Source of the DNA: Anniella stebbinsi
Taxonomy: Eukaryota > Chordata > Lepidosauria > Squamata > Anniellidae
Assembly (NCBI GenBank): GCA_029215795.1
Contig: JARDYH010000003.1
Span: forward strand, 103,510,609-103,574,608
Direction: 5' to 3'
DNA: 64,000 nt
The position numbers were made by a program, and so were the translations under genes. The notes beneath the pieces were generated by a model, which was not told the origin of the DNA, searched no databases, and saw nothing but the letters and a program-made list of their open reading frames with translations. Positions 10,033 to 20,499 of this stretch are shown piece by piece. Each line of letters starts with the position of its first letter. The first letter of the stretch is position 1.

Positions 10033-13000
10033 TAGGGATGTGCACTGACCCCCCGGATCAGATCGGATAGCGGATCGGAATCGGACCTGGGGGGTTGGAT
10101 CGGATCGGATCGGATCGGATCGGAGGATGGTCGGATCGGATCGGATGTCCGATCCGGATCGGACGCCATTTTGAATGCTTTTTTCCATAGCCAAGTATTG
10201 TTTTACAAAAACGCCTATAACTTTTTCATTTTTAAAGATAGAAGGATGAAACTTGGGCACATTATACACTGGTTAGGGATAGTTATCTGTGAGAAATTTC
10301 AGAAAGATTGGTGCATGCGTTTTGTGGCAATTAATTTTTTAATAAATACCCAGGAATGCCTATAACTTTGTCATTTTTAAAGTTACACACGTGAAACTTT
10401 GCCACATTGTAGGTGGTACCTTGGGACCTAAGTGTGTGAAATTTCAGAAACGTAGGTGCTTGTCTTGTGTGGCAATTAATTTTTAGAAAAATGGGTAGTA
10501 GTGGGGTAAATACATTTACGCCTCCCATTTTTTTATTTTTGAAGATACAAACAGGAAACTTGGGCACATTACAGGTACCACTTGCCTTGATATGTGTGTG
10601 AAATTTCAGAAACATTGGAGCTTGCCTTGTGTGGCAATTAATTTTTGAAACAATGAGGGATTCATTGGACAGCACTTGCCCATAGGGATTCATTGGACAG
10701 TACTTGCCCATAGGGAATCATTGGACAGTACTTGCCCATAGGAAATCATTGGAAAGCACTTGCCCATAGGAAATCATTGGAAAGCACTTTCCCATTGAGA
10801 AATACAGTTATGTAGTGGGGTAAATACATTTACGCCTCCCATTTTTTTATTTTTAAAGATACAAACAGGAAACATGGGCACATTACAGGGAACACTTCAC
10901 TTGATATGTGTGTAAAATTTCAGAAAGCTGGGTCCAGGCATTTGGTGGCTACGAATTTTTTAGATTAAAAGTTATTAACCTTTTTTGACACAGAGGCTGG
11001 GGCTGTCAATTGCACCCTCCCGCCTCCCGGGAAGAAGAAGGAAACACTTTCTCTCATCTCTTTGATCCTTGCACGCTTGGCTGCAACTGAGCTAGTATCC
11101 ATTACAAAAGGAGAAACAAAGTAGCACTTGGCTCGTGTCTGCTTTGATACTTTCACTTTTTACTCAAGCAGAACGGCTGAGCCTAGGATCACTCTCTCTC
11201 GCTAGGATCGTTACAGGAGAAATTTTCTACAGTCTTCAAAGTGGTGTGTGCAGACACCTTGCCACCACATGCCTGGACCTATCATTCTGAAATTTTACAC
11301 ACATATCAAGTGAAGTGTTCCCTGTAATGTCCCCATGTTTCCTGTTTGTATCTTTAAAAATAAAAAAATGGGAGGCATAAATGTATTTACCCCACTACTA
11401 CCCATTTTTCTAAAATTAATTGCCATACAAGGCAAGCACCTACGTTTTTGAAATTTTACACACATAGGTCCCAAGGTACCACCTACAATGTGGCAAAGTT
11501 TCATGTATGTAACTTTAAAAATGACAAAGTTATAGGCATTCCTGGGTATTTATTAAAAAATTAATTGCCACAAAACGCATGCACCAATCTTTCTGAAATT
11601 TCTCACAGATAACTATCCCTAACCAGTCTACAATGTGCCCAAGTTTCCTGTTTGTATCTTCAAAAATAAAAAAGTGGGAGGCATAACTGTATTTCTCAAT
11701 GGGAAAGTGCTTTCCAATGATTTCCTATGGGCAAGTGCTTTCCAATGATTTCCTATGGGCAAGTACTGTCCAATGATTCCCTATGGGCAAGTACTATCCA
11801 ATGAATCCCTATGGGCAAGTGCTGTCCAATGAATCCCTCATTGTTTCAAAAATTAATTGCCACACAATACAAGCACCTACGTTTCTGAAATTTCACACAC
11901 ATAGGTCCCAAGGTACCACCTACAATGTGGCAAAGTTTCATGTATGTAACTTTAAAAATGACAAAGTTATAGGCATTCCTGGGTATTTATTAAAAAATTA
12001 ATTGCCACACAAGGCAAGCACCTATGTTTCTGAAATTTCACACACATAGGTCCCAAGGTACCACCTACAATGTGGCAAAGTTTCATGTGTGTAACTTTAA
12101 AAATGACAAAGTTATAGGTGTTTCTTTCCTCATTGTTTCAAAAATTTATTGCCACACAAGGCAAGCTCCAATGTTTCTGAAATTTCACACACATATCAAG
12201 GCAAGTGGTACCTGTAATGTGCCCAAGTTTCCTGTTTGTATCTTCAAAAATAAAAAAATGGGAGGCGTAAATGTATTTACCCCACTACTACCCATTTTTC
12301 TAAAAATTAATTGCCACACAAGACAAGCACCTACGTTTCTGAAATTTCACACACATAGGTCCCAAGGTACCACCTACAATGTGGCAAAGTTTCATGTGTG
12401 TAACTTTAAAAATGACAAAGTTATAGGTGTTTCTTTCCTCATTGTTTCAAAAATTTATTGCCACACAAGGCAAGCTCCAATGTTTCTGAAATTTCACACA
12501 CATATCAAGGCAAGTGGTACCTGTAATGTGCCCAAGTTTCCTGTTTGTACCTTCAAAAATAAAAAATGGGAGGCATAAATGTATTTACCCCACTACTACC
12601 CATTTTTCTAAAAATTAATTGCCACACAAGACAAGCACCTACGTTTCTGAAATTTCACACACATAGGTCCCAAGGTACCACCCACAATGTGGCAAAGTTT
12701 CATGTGTGGAACTTTAAAAATGACAAAGTTATAGGCATTCCTGGGTATTTATTAAAAAATTAATTGCCACAAAACGCATGCACCAATCTTTCTGAAATTT
12801 CTCACGGATAACCGTCCCTAACCAGTGTATAATGTGCCCAAGTTTCATCCTTTTATCTTTAAAAATGAAAAAGTTATAGGCGTTTTTGTAAAACAATACT
12901 TGGCTATGGGAAAAAGCATTCAAAATGGCGTCCGATCCGGATCGGACCTCGTCGGATCGGATCGGATCGGATCGGAGGTTGATCGGATCGGATCGGATTT

Positions 13001-13063
13001 TCCCGATTTTGGGGCGGATCGGATTCGGATCGTGGATCGGATCCGATCCGATGCACACCCCTA
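10033..13063. mobile_element. Palindromic non-autonomous hAT-type element, 3031 bp
   Basis: Terminal inverted repeats begin TAGGGATGTGCA (left) and TAGGGGTGTGCA (reversed right). They are flanked by identical 8-bp duplications CTAGGTAG at 10025-10032 and 13064-13071. This fits hAT insertion, including the nTnnnnAn target pattern. Each tip carries a CGGAT-type pentamer array (about 10055-10160 and 12925-13050). The arms are long inverted repeats (10033 to about 10960 against about 11265-13063). Inside them are repeated modules of the type CAAGTTTCAT...CTTTAAAAATGACAAAG and AAATTTCACACACATA. A non-palindromic core lies at about 10960-11265. The repeated modules create open frames with internal peptide repeats that are not genes. 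No transposase is present, apart from a doubtful short frame at 10965-11156 on minus. Confidence 0.88.
10055..10160. repeat. CGGAT pentamer array, left tip of hAT element
   Basis: Period-5 tandem GGATC units with scattered substitutions sit immediately inside the left terminal repeat. A matching array in inverse orientation occupies about 12925-13050 at the right tip. The array is rich in CpG and in GATC sites. Confidence 0.85.
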
Positions 13064-13071
13064 CTAGGTAG

Positions 13072-14640
13072 TCAGAGTAGCACATTTGCAGTAAACATTT
13101 AAATTAAACCATTTTCACTTCTGCATGTAGATTCTCACCTGCATCTTGTTGGGTTTCCTCCCCTCCCCCCCCCCCCCGCATGCGGATTAGCAAAATATGG
13201 ATAGCAATATTGGTTATGACCTTTTCCCTTATGCAATATTTGATGCAAAACCCACTAGAGAAAGTAACTATATTTCTGTTGCTGACATATTGCAGTTCAT
13301 CAGTGCTCTTTTTTCCCTGGCAAATTTGGTATGACTTTCATGGTAGTGGAGGAAGTGGGTGTGGATGTTATGGCCATCCTGAAAGATGGAATGCCCCTAA
13401 AGGGATGTTAACAGCATAAACCAAAGAGGCTCTTAATTATCCTTGATTTGTGGGATGTTTTGTACTGCGACAAAAAATGAGTCAATCAGTGAAACAGGAT
13501 TGCTATTTTAGTATAGCTGTTTGGACTTTCTTTCTGGTCAACTCATTTAATTCCAGGATGTCCTAGATTTCTCTGTGATACGTTTGTCTGGTGTGCTTCC
13601 CTAGTTTTGTTCTTATTTAACTGGACCTTTTCAAATTTGGTAAAGTGTTATTCCCCTTTGTGTTGGTATCACCTAGGTTTTAAAGTGAAGGATTATTTAC
13701 AAAATTTACCTCCTGTCCCTTTCTACTATTATCCATTTATTTAACATCAGTTTACAAATTTATACCAATTCGTACCTTTACTTTTGTTCTCTAGACTGTT
13801 TGATTCCGTCATCTCATTTTTCTTATTCATGTCTTAATCTTTCAAAACTTCTTGTCTTCTCTCCCAGTTGTTTTTCTTCTGTCTTTCCATTGGATCCATG
13901 ACTATCTTTCTCTCCTCCCAGGTACGTAACCTGGAAGGTTTTTTTAAAAAAAAACCCTTTTGCCCTTTAATACCACCACCATTACCAACTCCTGAATATC
14001 TCCAAGCTCCATCCATATCTGAATCCTTATGACATGAAAATATAGCTTAATGTGTCTTTTTGCATCGTCTGGATTCTTGTAACATTTTAATTTTGTGTTT
14101 GCTTGTTTATCAAAACTTCAACATTCTCTTCTTTGCATGTTGCCTTTTCCACGTGTTTCTGTCCATCATTTCACATAGATTTCTATTAAACAAAGCTGAC
14201 TATTTGAATCCATTTTAAAGTGTCTTACAAAAACAATTTATCCAGAGAAAGGCATTTATAGCTAAGCCCACTTCTCCAAGATTTAAATTAAAGGGAGTTG
14301 ATTTCACATATAGGCAAACTGAGGCAGCAGGAAAATAAGACTCAATGGCTGTGAGTGAGCTTGAGTTATATAATCACAGGTTTAACAAGAAAAAAAGTAT
14401 GCCCCATAAAACAAGGAATGTAGCCAGGAACATGTGTTAACTTGCATAGAAAAACTAGGTGGTTACATTAGTTCATCATGGAAATGATTAACATTTTATT
14501 GTTGGAGCCTCTATTTATTGCTAAATGCAAGTGAATATCAAAGGTCTATTTACAATTACATTACCATTAGCTCTGCAATGATTTGTCAGAAAGCCATAAC
14601 AGTTATACATATGAGAAAAAGCTATGGAAATCTCAAAGAA
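13072..14640. other. No gene; AT-rich sequence downstream of CCDC91
   Basis: A homopolymer C run (about 13161-13177) is the only simple repeat. Open frames of 60-80 codons (for example 13180-13419 plus and 13834-14016 minus) show no domain or homology that I recognise. Confidence 0.4.
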
Positions 14641-14656
14641 TTTATTTGACTTTATT
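14641..14656 (-). promoter_or_regulatory. Candidate polyadenylation signals for CCDC91
   Basis: Two AATAAA hexamers on the minus strand (TTTATT on plus at 14641-14646 and 14651-14656) lie about 0.9 kb downstream of the CCDC91 stop. Two more are at 14495-14500 and 14514-14519. Which of them is used cannot be told from sequence. The region 14660-15526 would then be 3' UTR. An ATTAAA at 15500-15505 is too close to the stop to be the likely main signal. Confidence 0.25.
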
Positions 14657-14784
14657 CTATAGTAAGGAACCAATTCTGTGGCTTTTGCTGATACAATTGT
14701 TTTGAGGACTTGGGACCCTTTGAGAAGTATTCTCCATTGTCAGCTTGCTTAGTGAAAGCTTCCATTTTCAGGTAACTTTCAGAG

Positions 14785-14876
14785 CCGAAACTAAGGACTG
14801 TACTCCTAAATAAGGAGTAAGCCATATTGAACACAATAGGACTTACATCCAAGTAAAGATGCATAGGGTTCTGCTG
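14785..14876. mobile_element. MITE-2 copy (diverged)
   Basis: The sequence contains aaggagtaagcc and aataggacttacatccaagt arms and a GCATAGGGTTCTGC end. It resembles the palindromic element with GCATAGGATTGC ends seen at 39788-39862. It lies in the candidate 3' UTR of CCDC91. Confidence 0.5.
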
Positions 14877-15526
14877 TTAATGTTTCTGAATAATAGTAGT
14901 TGGGATCCAACGAACTGCAGTACTAGTTCCATACACTCAGGGAAACTTTGGGGCTTGGATTTTCTCAAATGTCAGGGCTTTGTATCTTATGATCAGTTGC
15001 TTCTGAAACTGATGAGACTTTTTAAGTAAAAACAAAAATCCCACTGGGAATAGATAATAAATAATAAGCTCTTTGGATCCCAATCACTATCATTGAAGAA
15101 CCAGATATCTAAGATCAGCTCTTACAATTTAGTGAACCTTAAAGATCTAATTGCAGTAAAGGTAGAAGCCAAATTGGTTTGGTAGACAAAGTATCTTCAC
15201 CCATACAACATTGTGATGAATATGTTTAGGGTTATAAATGAACATGTTTAAGCAGCTTCCTTTCAAGGAATTTGATACTTATATTGTTCAATTGGGAATG
15301 GCCGATTACTGCGTTCTTCAGTTCATTACATCTCATTGTAAATTTCATATCTTTGAGTATATTAGTCGACTAGTTTTCACAAAGCAATTAGTTTTGTAGG
15401 TGACAATAGCATATTAAAAATCAGTATCTAAAACAAATGAGGCCACCTGACTATAACCCAATTCCCATGGTCTTAAGATAGATAATCTTCAGCACTTAGT
15501 TTAATAGCTTCATAAATACTGCCAGC

Positions 15527-15661
15527 TTAAAGGGGCAATTTCTTTTGTTCTGTGTCTGTTGTTGTAGGTTCTTCATGTAATAAAGAGCTCAGTTGTTTTT
15601 GTGCACAAGAGAGGAAAAGTTCCAAACTCGATAGGCTACGTTGGCGGATAACTTGATCAAG
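15527..15661 (-). CDS. CCDC91: CCDC91 terminal exon with stop codon
   Basis: The minus-strand acceptor (gttctgacag) is followed by LDQVIRQRSLSSLELF..., then LSCAQKQLSSLLHEE, a short polar tail ending KKLPL, and TAA at 15529-15527. That is 44 codons plus stop. The LDQVIRQRSLSSLELFLSCAQKQL stretch is essentially the conserved C-terminal signature of CCDC91, which makes this assignment nearly certain. The tail after it is divergent, as is usual for this protein. The exon starts in phase 0, compatible with the donor at 48546. It is too short to be found by an open-reading-frame search and was found by looking for the expected C terminus. Confidence 0.94.
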   Translation of the reverse strand, partial: LDQVIRQRSLSSLELFLSCAQKQLSSLLHEEPTTTDTEQKKLPL

Positions 15662-15904
15662 CTGTCAGAACAGAAGAAAAATATACTTAGAAAAAGCATT
15701 AAGGGGAAAAATTAACAATTTAATAAATTAACACTTTACCTTATTAAAATACACAGTGTGTGAATATGTAGGAATTGATATGTATTGGGTATTACATGTG
15801 GCTGATTTCCTTCCAACTTCAAATATGAAAGGCAAAACAAAGCTTGGGGCTGATTTTATACATGTGAACGTATCCTTAGTCATTACAAGACGAGGAGTGG
15901 CTTA

Positions 15905-16050
15905 GGTCAAGGCTGGATAATCAGTGACTCTCCAGATGTTGCTGGATTACAATTCCCATTTTTCTTGACTATTGGCCATGCTGGATAAAGCTGATTGGAG
16001 TTGGGGTCTAACAACATTTGGAGGGCCACGGGTTCTTGATCCCCATTTTA
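15905..16050. mobile_element. Palindromic hAT-like MITE (CTCCAGATGTTG family), diverged
   Basis: The inverted arms are gactctccagatgttgctgg on the left and caacatttggagggccac on the right, with a centre ttgactattggccatgctgg. This is the layout of the abundant sauropsid MITE whose consensus ends are CAGGGGTGGGCAA. A better-preserved end is present in the relative at 47682-47813. Confidence 0.55.
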
Positions 16051-16128
16051 GATAATCTCTAGCTGTTTTTGTACATTGATCTAGTACACTGTTCTTTGCT
16101 GCAAGCCCAAGGCCAGAGGGCCAGTTAG

Positions 16129-16130
<2 letters not shown>

Positions 16131-16160
<30 letters not shown>
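16131..16160. repeat. (GA)n microsatellite
   Basis: An uninterrupted AG dinucleotide run of about 30 bases, followed by a short GAAGAGAGAG extension. Confidence 0.95.
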
Positions 16161-16163
<3 letters not shown>

Positions 16164-16299
16164 GAGAGAGGAGACAAAAAGCAATGTGATTGGCTAGGTG
16201 TAGTGGTGTCCTGTGCAGACCATGGGAGTGGTCTTGTTTCATTAAGTATACTGCTCAAAAAGATCTGTATAAAAGACTTCCAGATGTATATGGTGACTG

Positions 16300-16457
16300 C
16301 TGACCATTTTTTTTTTTTTGGTATTATTTAAATGTTCATGGTTCCATTAACTTGATTTGACCTTTGTTTCTTTTCTGATCTTTGTTTATTTGGTTGGGGA
16401 GGGATTGTTATGTATTGGAAAAAAATGCTTAATAAAAATTAAATAAATAAAAAAAGG
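16300..16457 (+). mobile_element. Possible L1-type LINE 3' tail
   Basis: The end reads ATGTATTGGAAAAAAATGC, then AATAAAAATTAAATAAATAAA and an A-rich tail. This resembles the 3' ends of vertebrate L1 elements. It has no coding remnant, so the call is weak. Confidence 0.3.
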
Positions 16458-16607
16458 AAGTGGAGAGAAAATTGAATGCATGAGAGAGAATCAACATGGA
16501 TCTGCGCGGAGAGATATTGCAACACTGAATAGAGCAGATCACTCTGTGATGAGAAAAAGATCCATCTCAATCCAAGGTGCAAACGAGCTTGTCAGGAATT
16601 TGCATAC

Positions 16608-16746
16608 CTGGACAGGATCTACACTACTGCTTTAAAATGGTTTATAACAGCAGTGACAACTGTTGGGGCCCAGGACACAGAGCTCCATATATGGGTTTCA
16701 AACTGTTTTCAAAGTGTTGCATCCTGCTTGGTGTAGATCTGGCCCT
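16608..16746. mobile_element. MITE-1 copy
   Basis: The right end reversed reads GGGCCAGATCTACACCAAGC and the left end GGACAGGATCTACACTACTG. The element is 139 bp. Internal gcagtgacaactgttggggc is shared with the copy at 38839-39023. The family is defined by three copies in this window. The superfamily is uncertain. Confidence 0.65.
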
Positions 16747-18084
16747 GGTGGTTTCCTGACTGACTGACTGACTTGGCCTTGCTTGGATGACTTGGAGGGG
16801 GATGGAGAGGACAGTCCCCAAAAGGCCTCCACCTTGGTCTGGTGTATAGCATCGCTGCTTGACGGGGAGGGGGGGACCCCACCCCATAGCTCAGGAAAGG
16901 CCCCCAAGTGGCAGTGCCTGTAGCCAAAGTGGCTCTTGCATAAAAAATACGAAGGATCACTGATCTAGTAGATGTCATGGGGGTATCATCTTTTCCCATG
17001 ATGCAGTGCTGTCAAATCTCATATGTTAAGCATCAAGATATATCTATTTAAGAATAGATTGATTGTTCCATCAATCTTTTTTTGCTGAATTTTTCTAATA
17101 TGGGGATCTCTGAATAAGATTGTTTTACTCACTTTAGCACGCACATGTAAAATGTGAGGTGTTCTGGGGAGTTGTTTATATGTTTTGGGTTCCTTTACTT
17201 ATTTTAACTTGTTTGTTTGGGATAATATGTCAAAAGACCATTAACAACATTAGAGAAGTTCCAACAGTTCCATCAAAATACCAAACCCCTCAACCTTATA
17301 TCAGATCTTTAACGAAGTATTGAATGAATGCACAAATATTAAGAATGACTGTACTTTGAATATAGGGTCAAAATGATTACTGCAATGTAAAAACGAACAA
17401 GAAAAGAAAAAGAAAAGCATCATCATCAAAACATATCACAAAACAGTATCCAGCATTTCACAGATGTTGTTAGTGGCTGCAACTTTTTTTTTTTTTTGTA
17501 TCACAAGTGAAAGCATAAACCAGTATTTCAGTATCTCTGAACAATCATTATGTTCCCCAATCACAGATCTTCATATTTTGCCTGACACTCTCCTCATTTT
17601 TAATAAGAATACATCGGCTAAAGCTGAGACTATGTATCATTACTTTGTATTAGCTTCACAGAAAAAACATACATCTGTTTGACTGAGGCTCTAGATTTCT
17701 TTTCCTGTTCTCCCTAAAATGTCCCCCCACACAAAAGAAAATAGGGGAAACGTTAAGTTCTACATAATTATTGTGAGTGGGTGTTAAAAGTGAAGGGGAA
17801 AAACTTGTGGGAAAGGCATGAATTATGTAAAACAAAAAACAGGAGACACAATATTCTCAAGTGCCTGAAAGTGCTTTAATGAACCTGATATGTTTCAGAA
17901 AGATATTTCCATCCTCAGATGATGCTTGTCTTTCTCCATGTATATTTTGAAAACCGTTCTGAACTATGACTAAACACTATATCTCAACATTCTAACATTT
18001 TTCTATGAGGTTCACCCATGTAACTGTGTTTGTTGAGGCCCTATTTGTCTACTCCAAATATTATCTACTTTCTTAAGCTGCATT

Positions 18085-18290
18085 TCATAGAATCATAGAA
18101 TAGTAGAGTTGGAAGGGGCCTATAAGGCCATCAAGTCCAACCCCCTGCTCAATGCAGGAATCCACCTTAAAGCATCCCTGACAGATGGTTGTCCAGCTGC
18201 CTCTTGAAGGCTTCTAATGTGGGAGAGCCCACCACCTCCCTAGGTCATTGGTTCCATTGTCGTATTGCTCTTACAGTCAGGAAGTGGTTT
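18085..18290 (-). mobile_element. CR1 LINE 3' end
   Basis: The reverse complement ends ...CCTTCCAACTCTAC, ATTCTATGATTCTATG. Upstream on the minus strand it has the C-terminal ORF2 stretch (QLDNHLSG-type codons within acagatggttgtccagctgcc). It is 5'-truncated and lies in the last intron of CCDC91 in gene orientation. Confidence 0.85.
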
Positions 18291-18299
18291 ATAGAGGCA

Positions 18300-19544
18300 A
18301 GTGGTTTATAGAGTGCAACCAATCACAGATGGGCAGGGTGAAGCAAGGCAAAGAATGAGTAAAATTATTAGGCTCCAAGAGATACAGTATCTGAAGGTGC
18401 AAAGCTATGGCCTGGCTCCAGGAAGGTCTGTGGTTTGCACCTGACACTAGGCAATTGACTAAAGGTGAAAGCTACTGTAAGAAAAATATACAGATCTGTA
18501 CAAATGCAATGTGACTTTATTTTTAGTTGAATAATAAATTATCGTAATAACATGAATCATGGAGTTTGTTTAATCAATGGGTCCCTGGCCTTTGAGTTAC
18601 TGCACTGTTAGAGCAATGCAGTGGGCAGAGGATGGAGGCCGGCAGGCACTGCTAACTGCAGCTTTGCCTCTCATACACATGGTTCCCATATTACTGCAGG
18701 CAGGGCACCATTCTAGAGCAGCAAACATTGGGAATCCATCACTGCCACGGTCGCAGTAGTTCAGTGGGCAGAAGACAGCTGCAGGTGGGCAATTATACGT
18801 GCAATGGAGAAACACCTTTGCCTGGCGTGAGCACCCAAAGTTGAGGCAATGCTCCGAAGCAATTAAGGATATAAAGTAATAGAGAAAAGGCAGAAGTATT
18901 ATTAAAGGGGCATGGGAGTTAAGTTAAAGTGAGTCACACATATTTCTTCCATTATAAGACTCAAAATTCTACTGCTTATAAAAATTACACCGCTTTAGTT
19001 AATAACATGAAACTTGGCATACATGTTCTATCCTGTGAGGTAAACAATTGTGCACCATTTCAAAACCATCCAATAAAAATTCCAATGTTTTTGAGAGGAA
19101 TTCCAGTTTTTCTCTCAGCATTCTGGTAGTGGAGGGAGGAGTAGCAGAAAACTGTAAACTTAGCTAAAAATGAGGTCATTTTGACAGCTGAGGGAATCAC
19201 TGATTAATAGATCACTGATGAAGAGAATGAATAGGGAGAGAAAGGGAAATGGTATGATGCAATCCTGTGCAGACTTACTCAGAAATAAGACTTTCTGAAC
19301 ATAGAGGTACACATTTATTCATTTTCACCAATGTACCAAGCTAATGGTGTGTGTTTGTGTGTGTCTGTGTTTCATAACCATTCGAAAAGTTGGAAATAGT
19401 GCATGGTTATTGTATCAGCTTTGTGCCAGTGCTAATACTTGTAAGGATCTGTGGTAAAGTAGATGAAATACTCTGGTGAATGAAGAATTAGGTGAGGCCA
19501 TCTGCCTCTTAAACGGCAGTGTGGGAAGAAGAACCCCCTGTTGT
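18300..19544. other. No gene; one AT-rich module relic
   Basis: Nothing coding was recognised. Positions about 18985-19110 carry ATGAAACTTGGCATAC and ACCATTTCAAAACCATCC spaced like the modules of the hAT element at 10033-13063. Positions 19258-19320 hold a partial MITE-2 (GATGCAATCCTGTGCAG). Confidence 0.35.
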
Positions 19545-19649
19545 TGTTGTTTGTTAGTGCTAAGATGGCTGATTGTAATCAAGAGGCTCTAGGAACTGCA
19601 TCAGCAACAAGCACAAGAGATTGAAGAGCAACAACAAGCTGGAGCAGAA

Positions 19650-20370
19650 TTGGAGAATGCTGAGGTGAGGAAAGCCAATGAAGAGGAAACTCCTGGGAAA
19701 AGGGTGACAGTTAGGTGCAGAAGAACTAGAAGAGGACACTCTGCACAAGTGGAACCATTAGTGTTATGTAACCACTTCCAGCTACTGGAGGATGAGACTG
19801 GAGGACAGCCTGCAGAGGAAGAATTACAGGGGACCCCATGCAACAGTGAGCAAGAGGCAGAAAGTCAGTTGACCAAGAAGAGAAGAGTAGTCATTGTGTG
19901 GGACTCACTGCTACGTGGGATTGAAACTCAAGTACGTCGTGAAGACGCATGGACTCACCAAATATGCTGTCTCCCTGGAGCACAGATTAAAGATGTGACT
20001 GAAGAGTTGCCAAAGCTCATCAAGCCCATTGACACATATCCTTTTCTTCTCATCCATGTGGGAACAAATGATATTGCCAAGCGGAGCTATGAAGAAATCA
20101 TGTCAGACTTTGAAGCTCTGGGAAAAAAACTCAAGAACAGTTTTCTCATCCATCCTCCCGGTTCTTGGAAGAGGATTAGAAAGGGAAAGAAAAATACTTA
20201 GGGTGAACGACTGGCTAAGAAGGTGGTGCCGACGTGAGGGATTCGGATTCTGGGACCACAAGCTATGCTACTTGGAAGATGGCTGGCTGGCAAGGGACGG
20301 GTTGCACCTCACAAAGGCTGGGAAGAATGAGTTTGGCCACAGCATGGCAAACTTCATCAGGAAGGTTTAA
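19650..20370 (+). pseudogene. CR1 ORF1 with SGNH/esterase-like domain, frameshifted
   Basis: The first frame (19650-20201) has VVIVWDSLLRG (block I, with Asp-Ser), a middle block, and LLIHVGTNDIAKRS (the GTND block III of SGNH hydrolases). A frameshift near 20150 moves to the frame ending at 20370, which has ARDGLHLTKAGKNEFG, the D-x-x-H block V. Thus the Ser, Asn, Asp and His positions of an SGNH hydrolase are recognisable, as described for CR1 ORF1 proteins. The domain follows a low-complexity charged N-terminal part. The frameshift and the unclear start (an ATG at 19565 runs into a stop after 19 codons) show it is not functional. Confidence 0.82.
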
Positions 20371-20499
20371 ACCGAATCCTATGGGGGCGGGAGACATAAA
20401 CTTTGAGGGAACAATGGATGAAGGCTTATGCACCATAACTGAGAAAAGAGCTACAATAGCACCCAAACATAGTGTTCAGAACAATGTAGGAAAGAGGCC

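Noticed and set aside
10965..11156. A minus-strand 63-codon frame in the core of the hAT element as a transposase remnant
   Set aside because: Its N-terminal-like charged segment is suggestive, but no BED finger, DDE or hATC motif is visible. It is too short to claim.
12024..12763. Open frames of 184 and 65 codons with repeating KFHTHRSQGTT / KFPVCIFKNKK peptides, and mirror frames at 10331-10711
   Set aside because: They arise from repeated modules inside the palindromic hAT element, occur on both strands, and start and stop arbitrarily. They are not genes.
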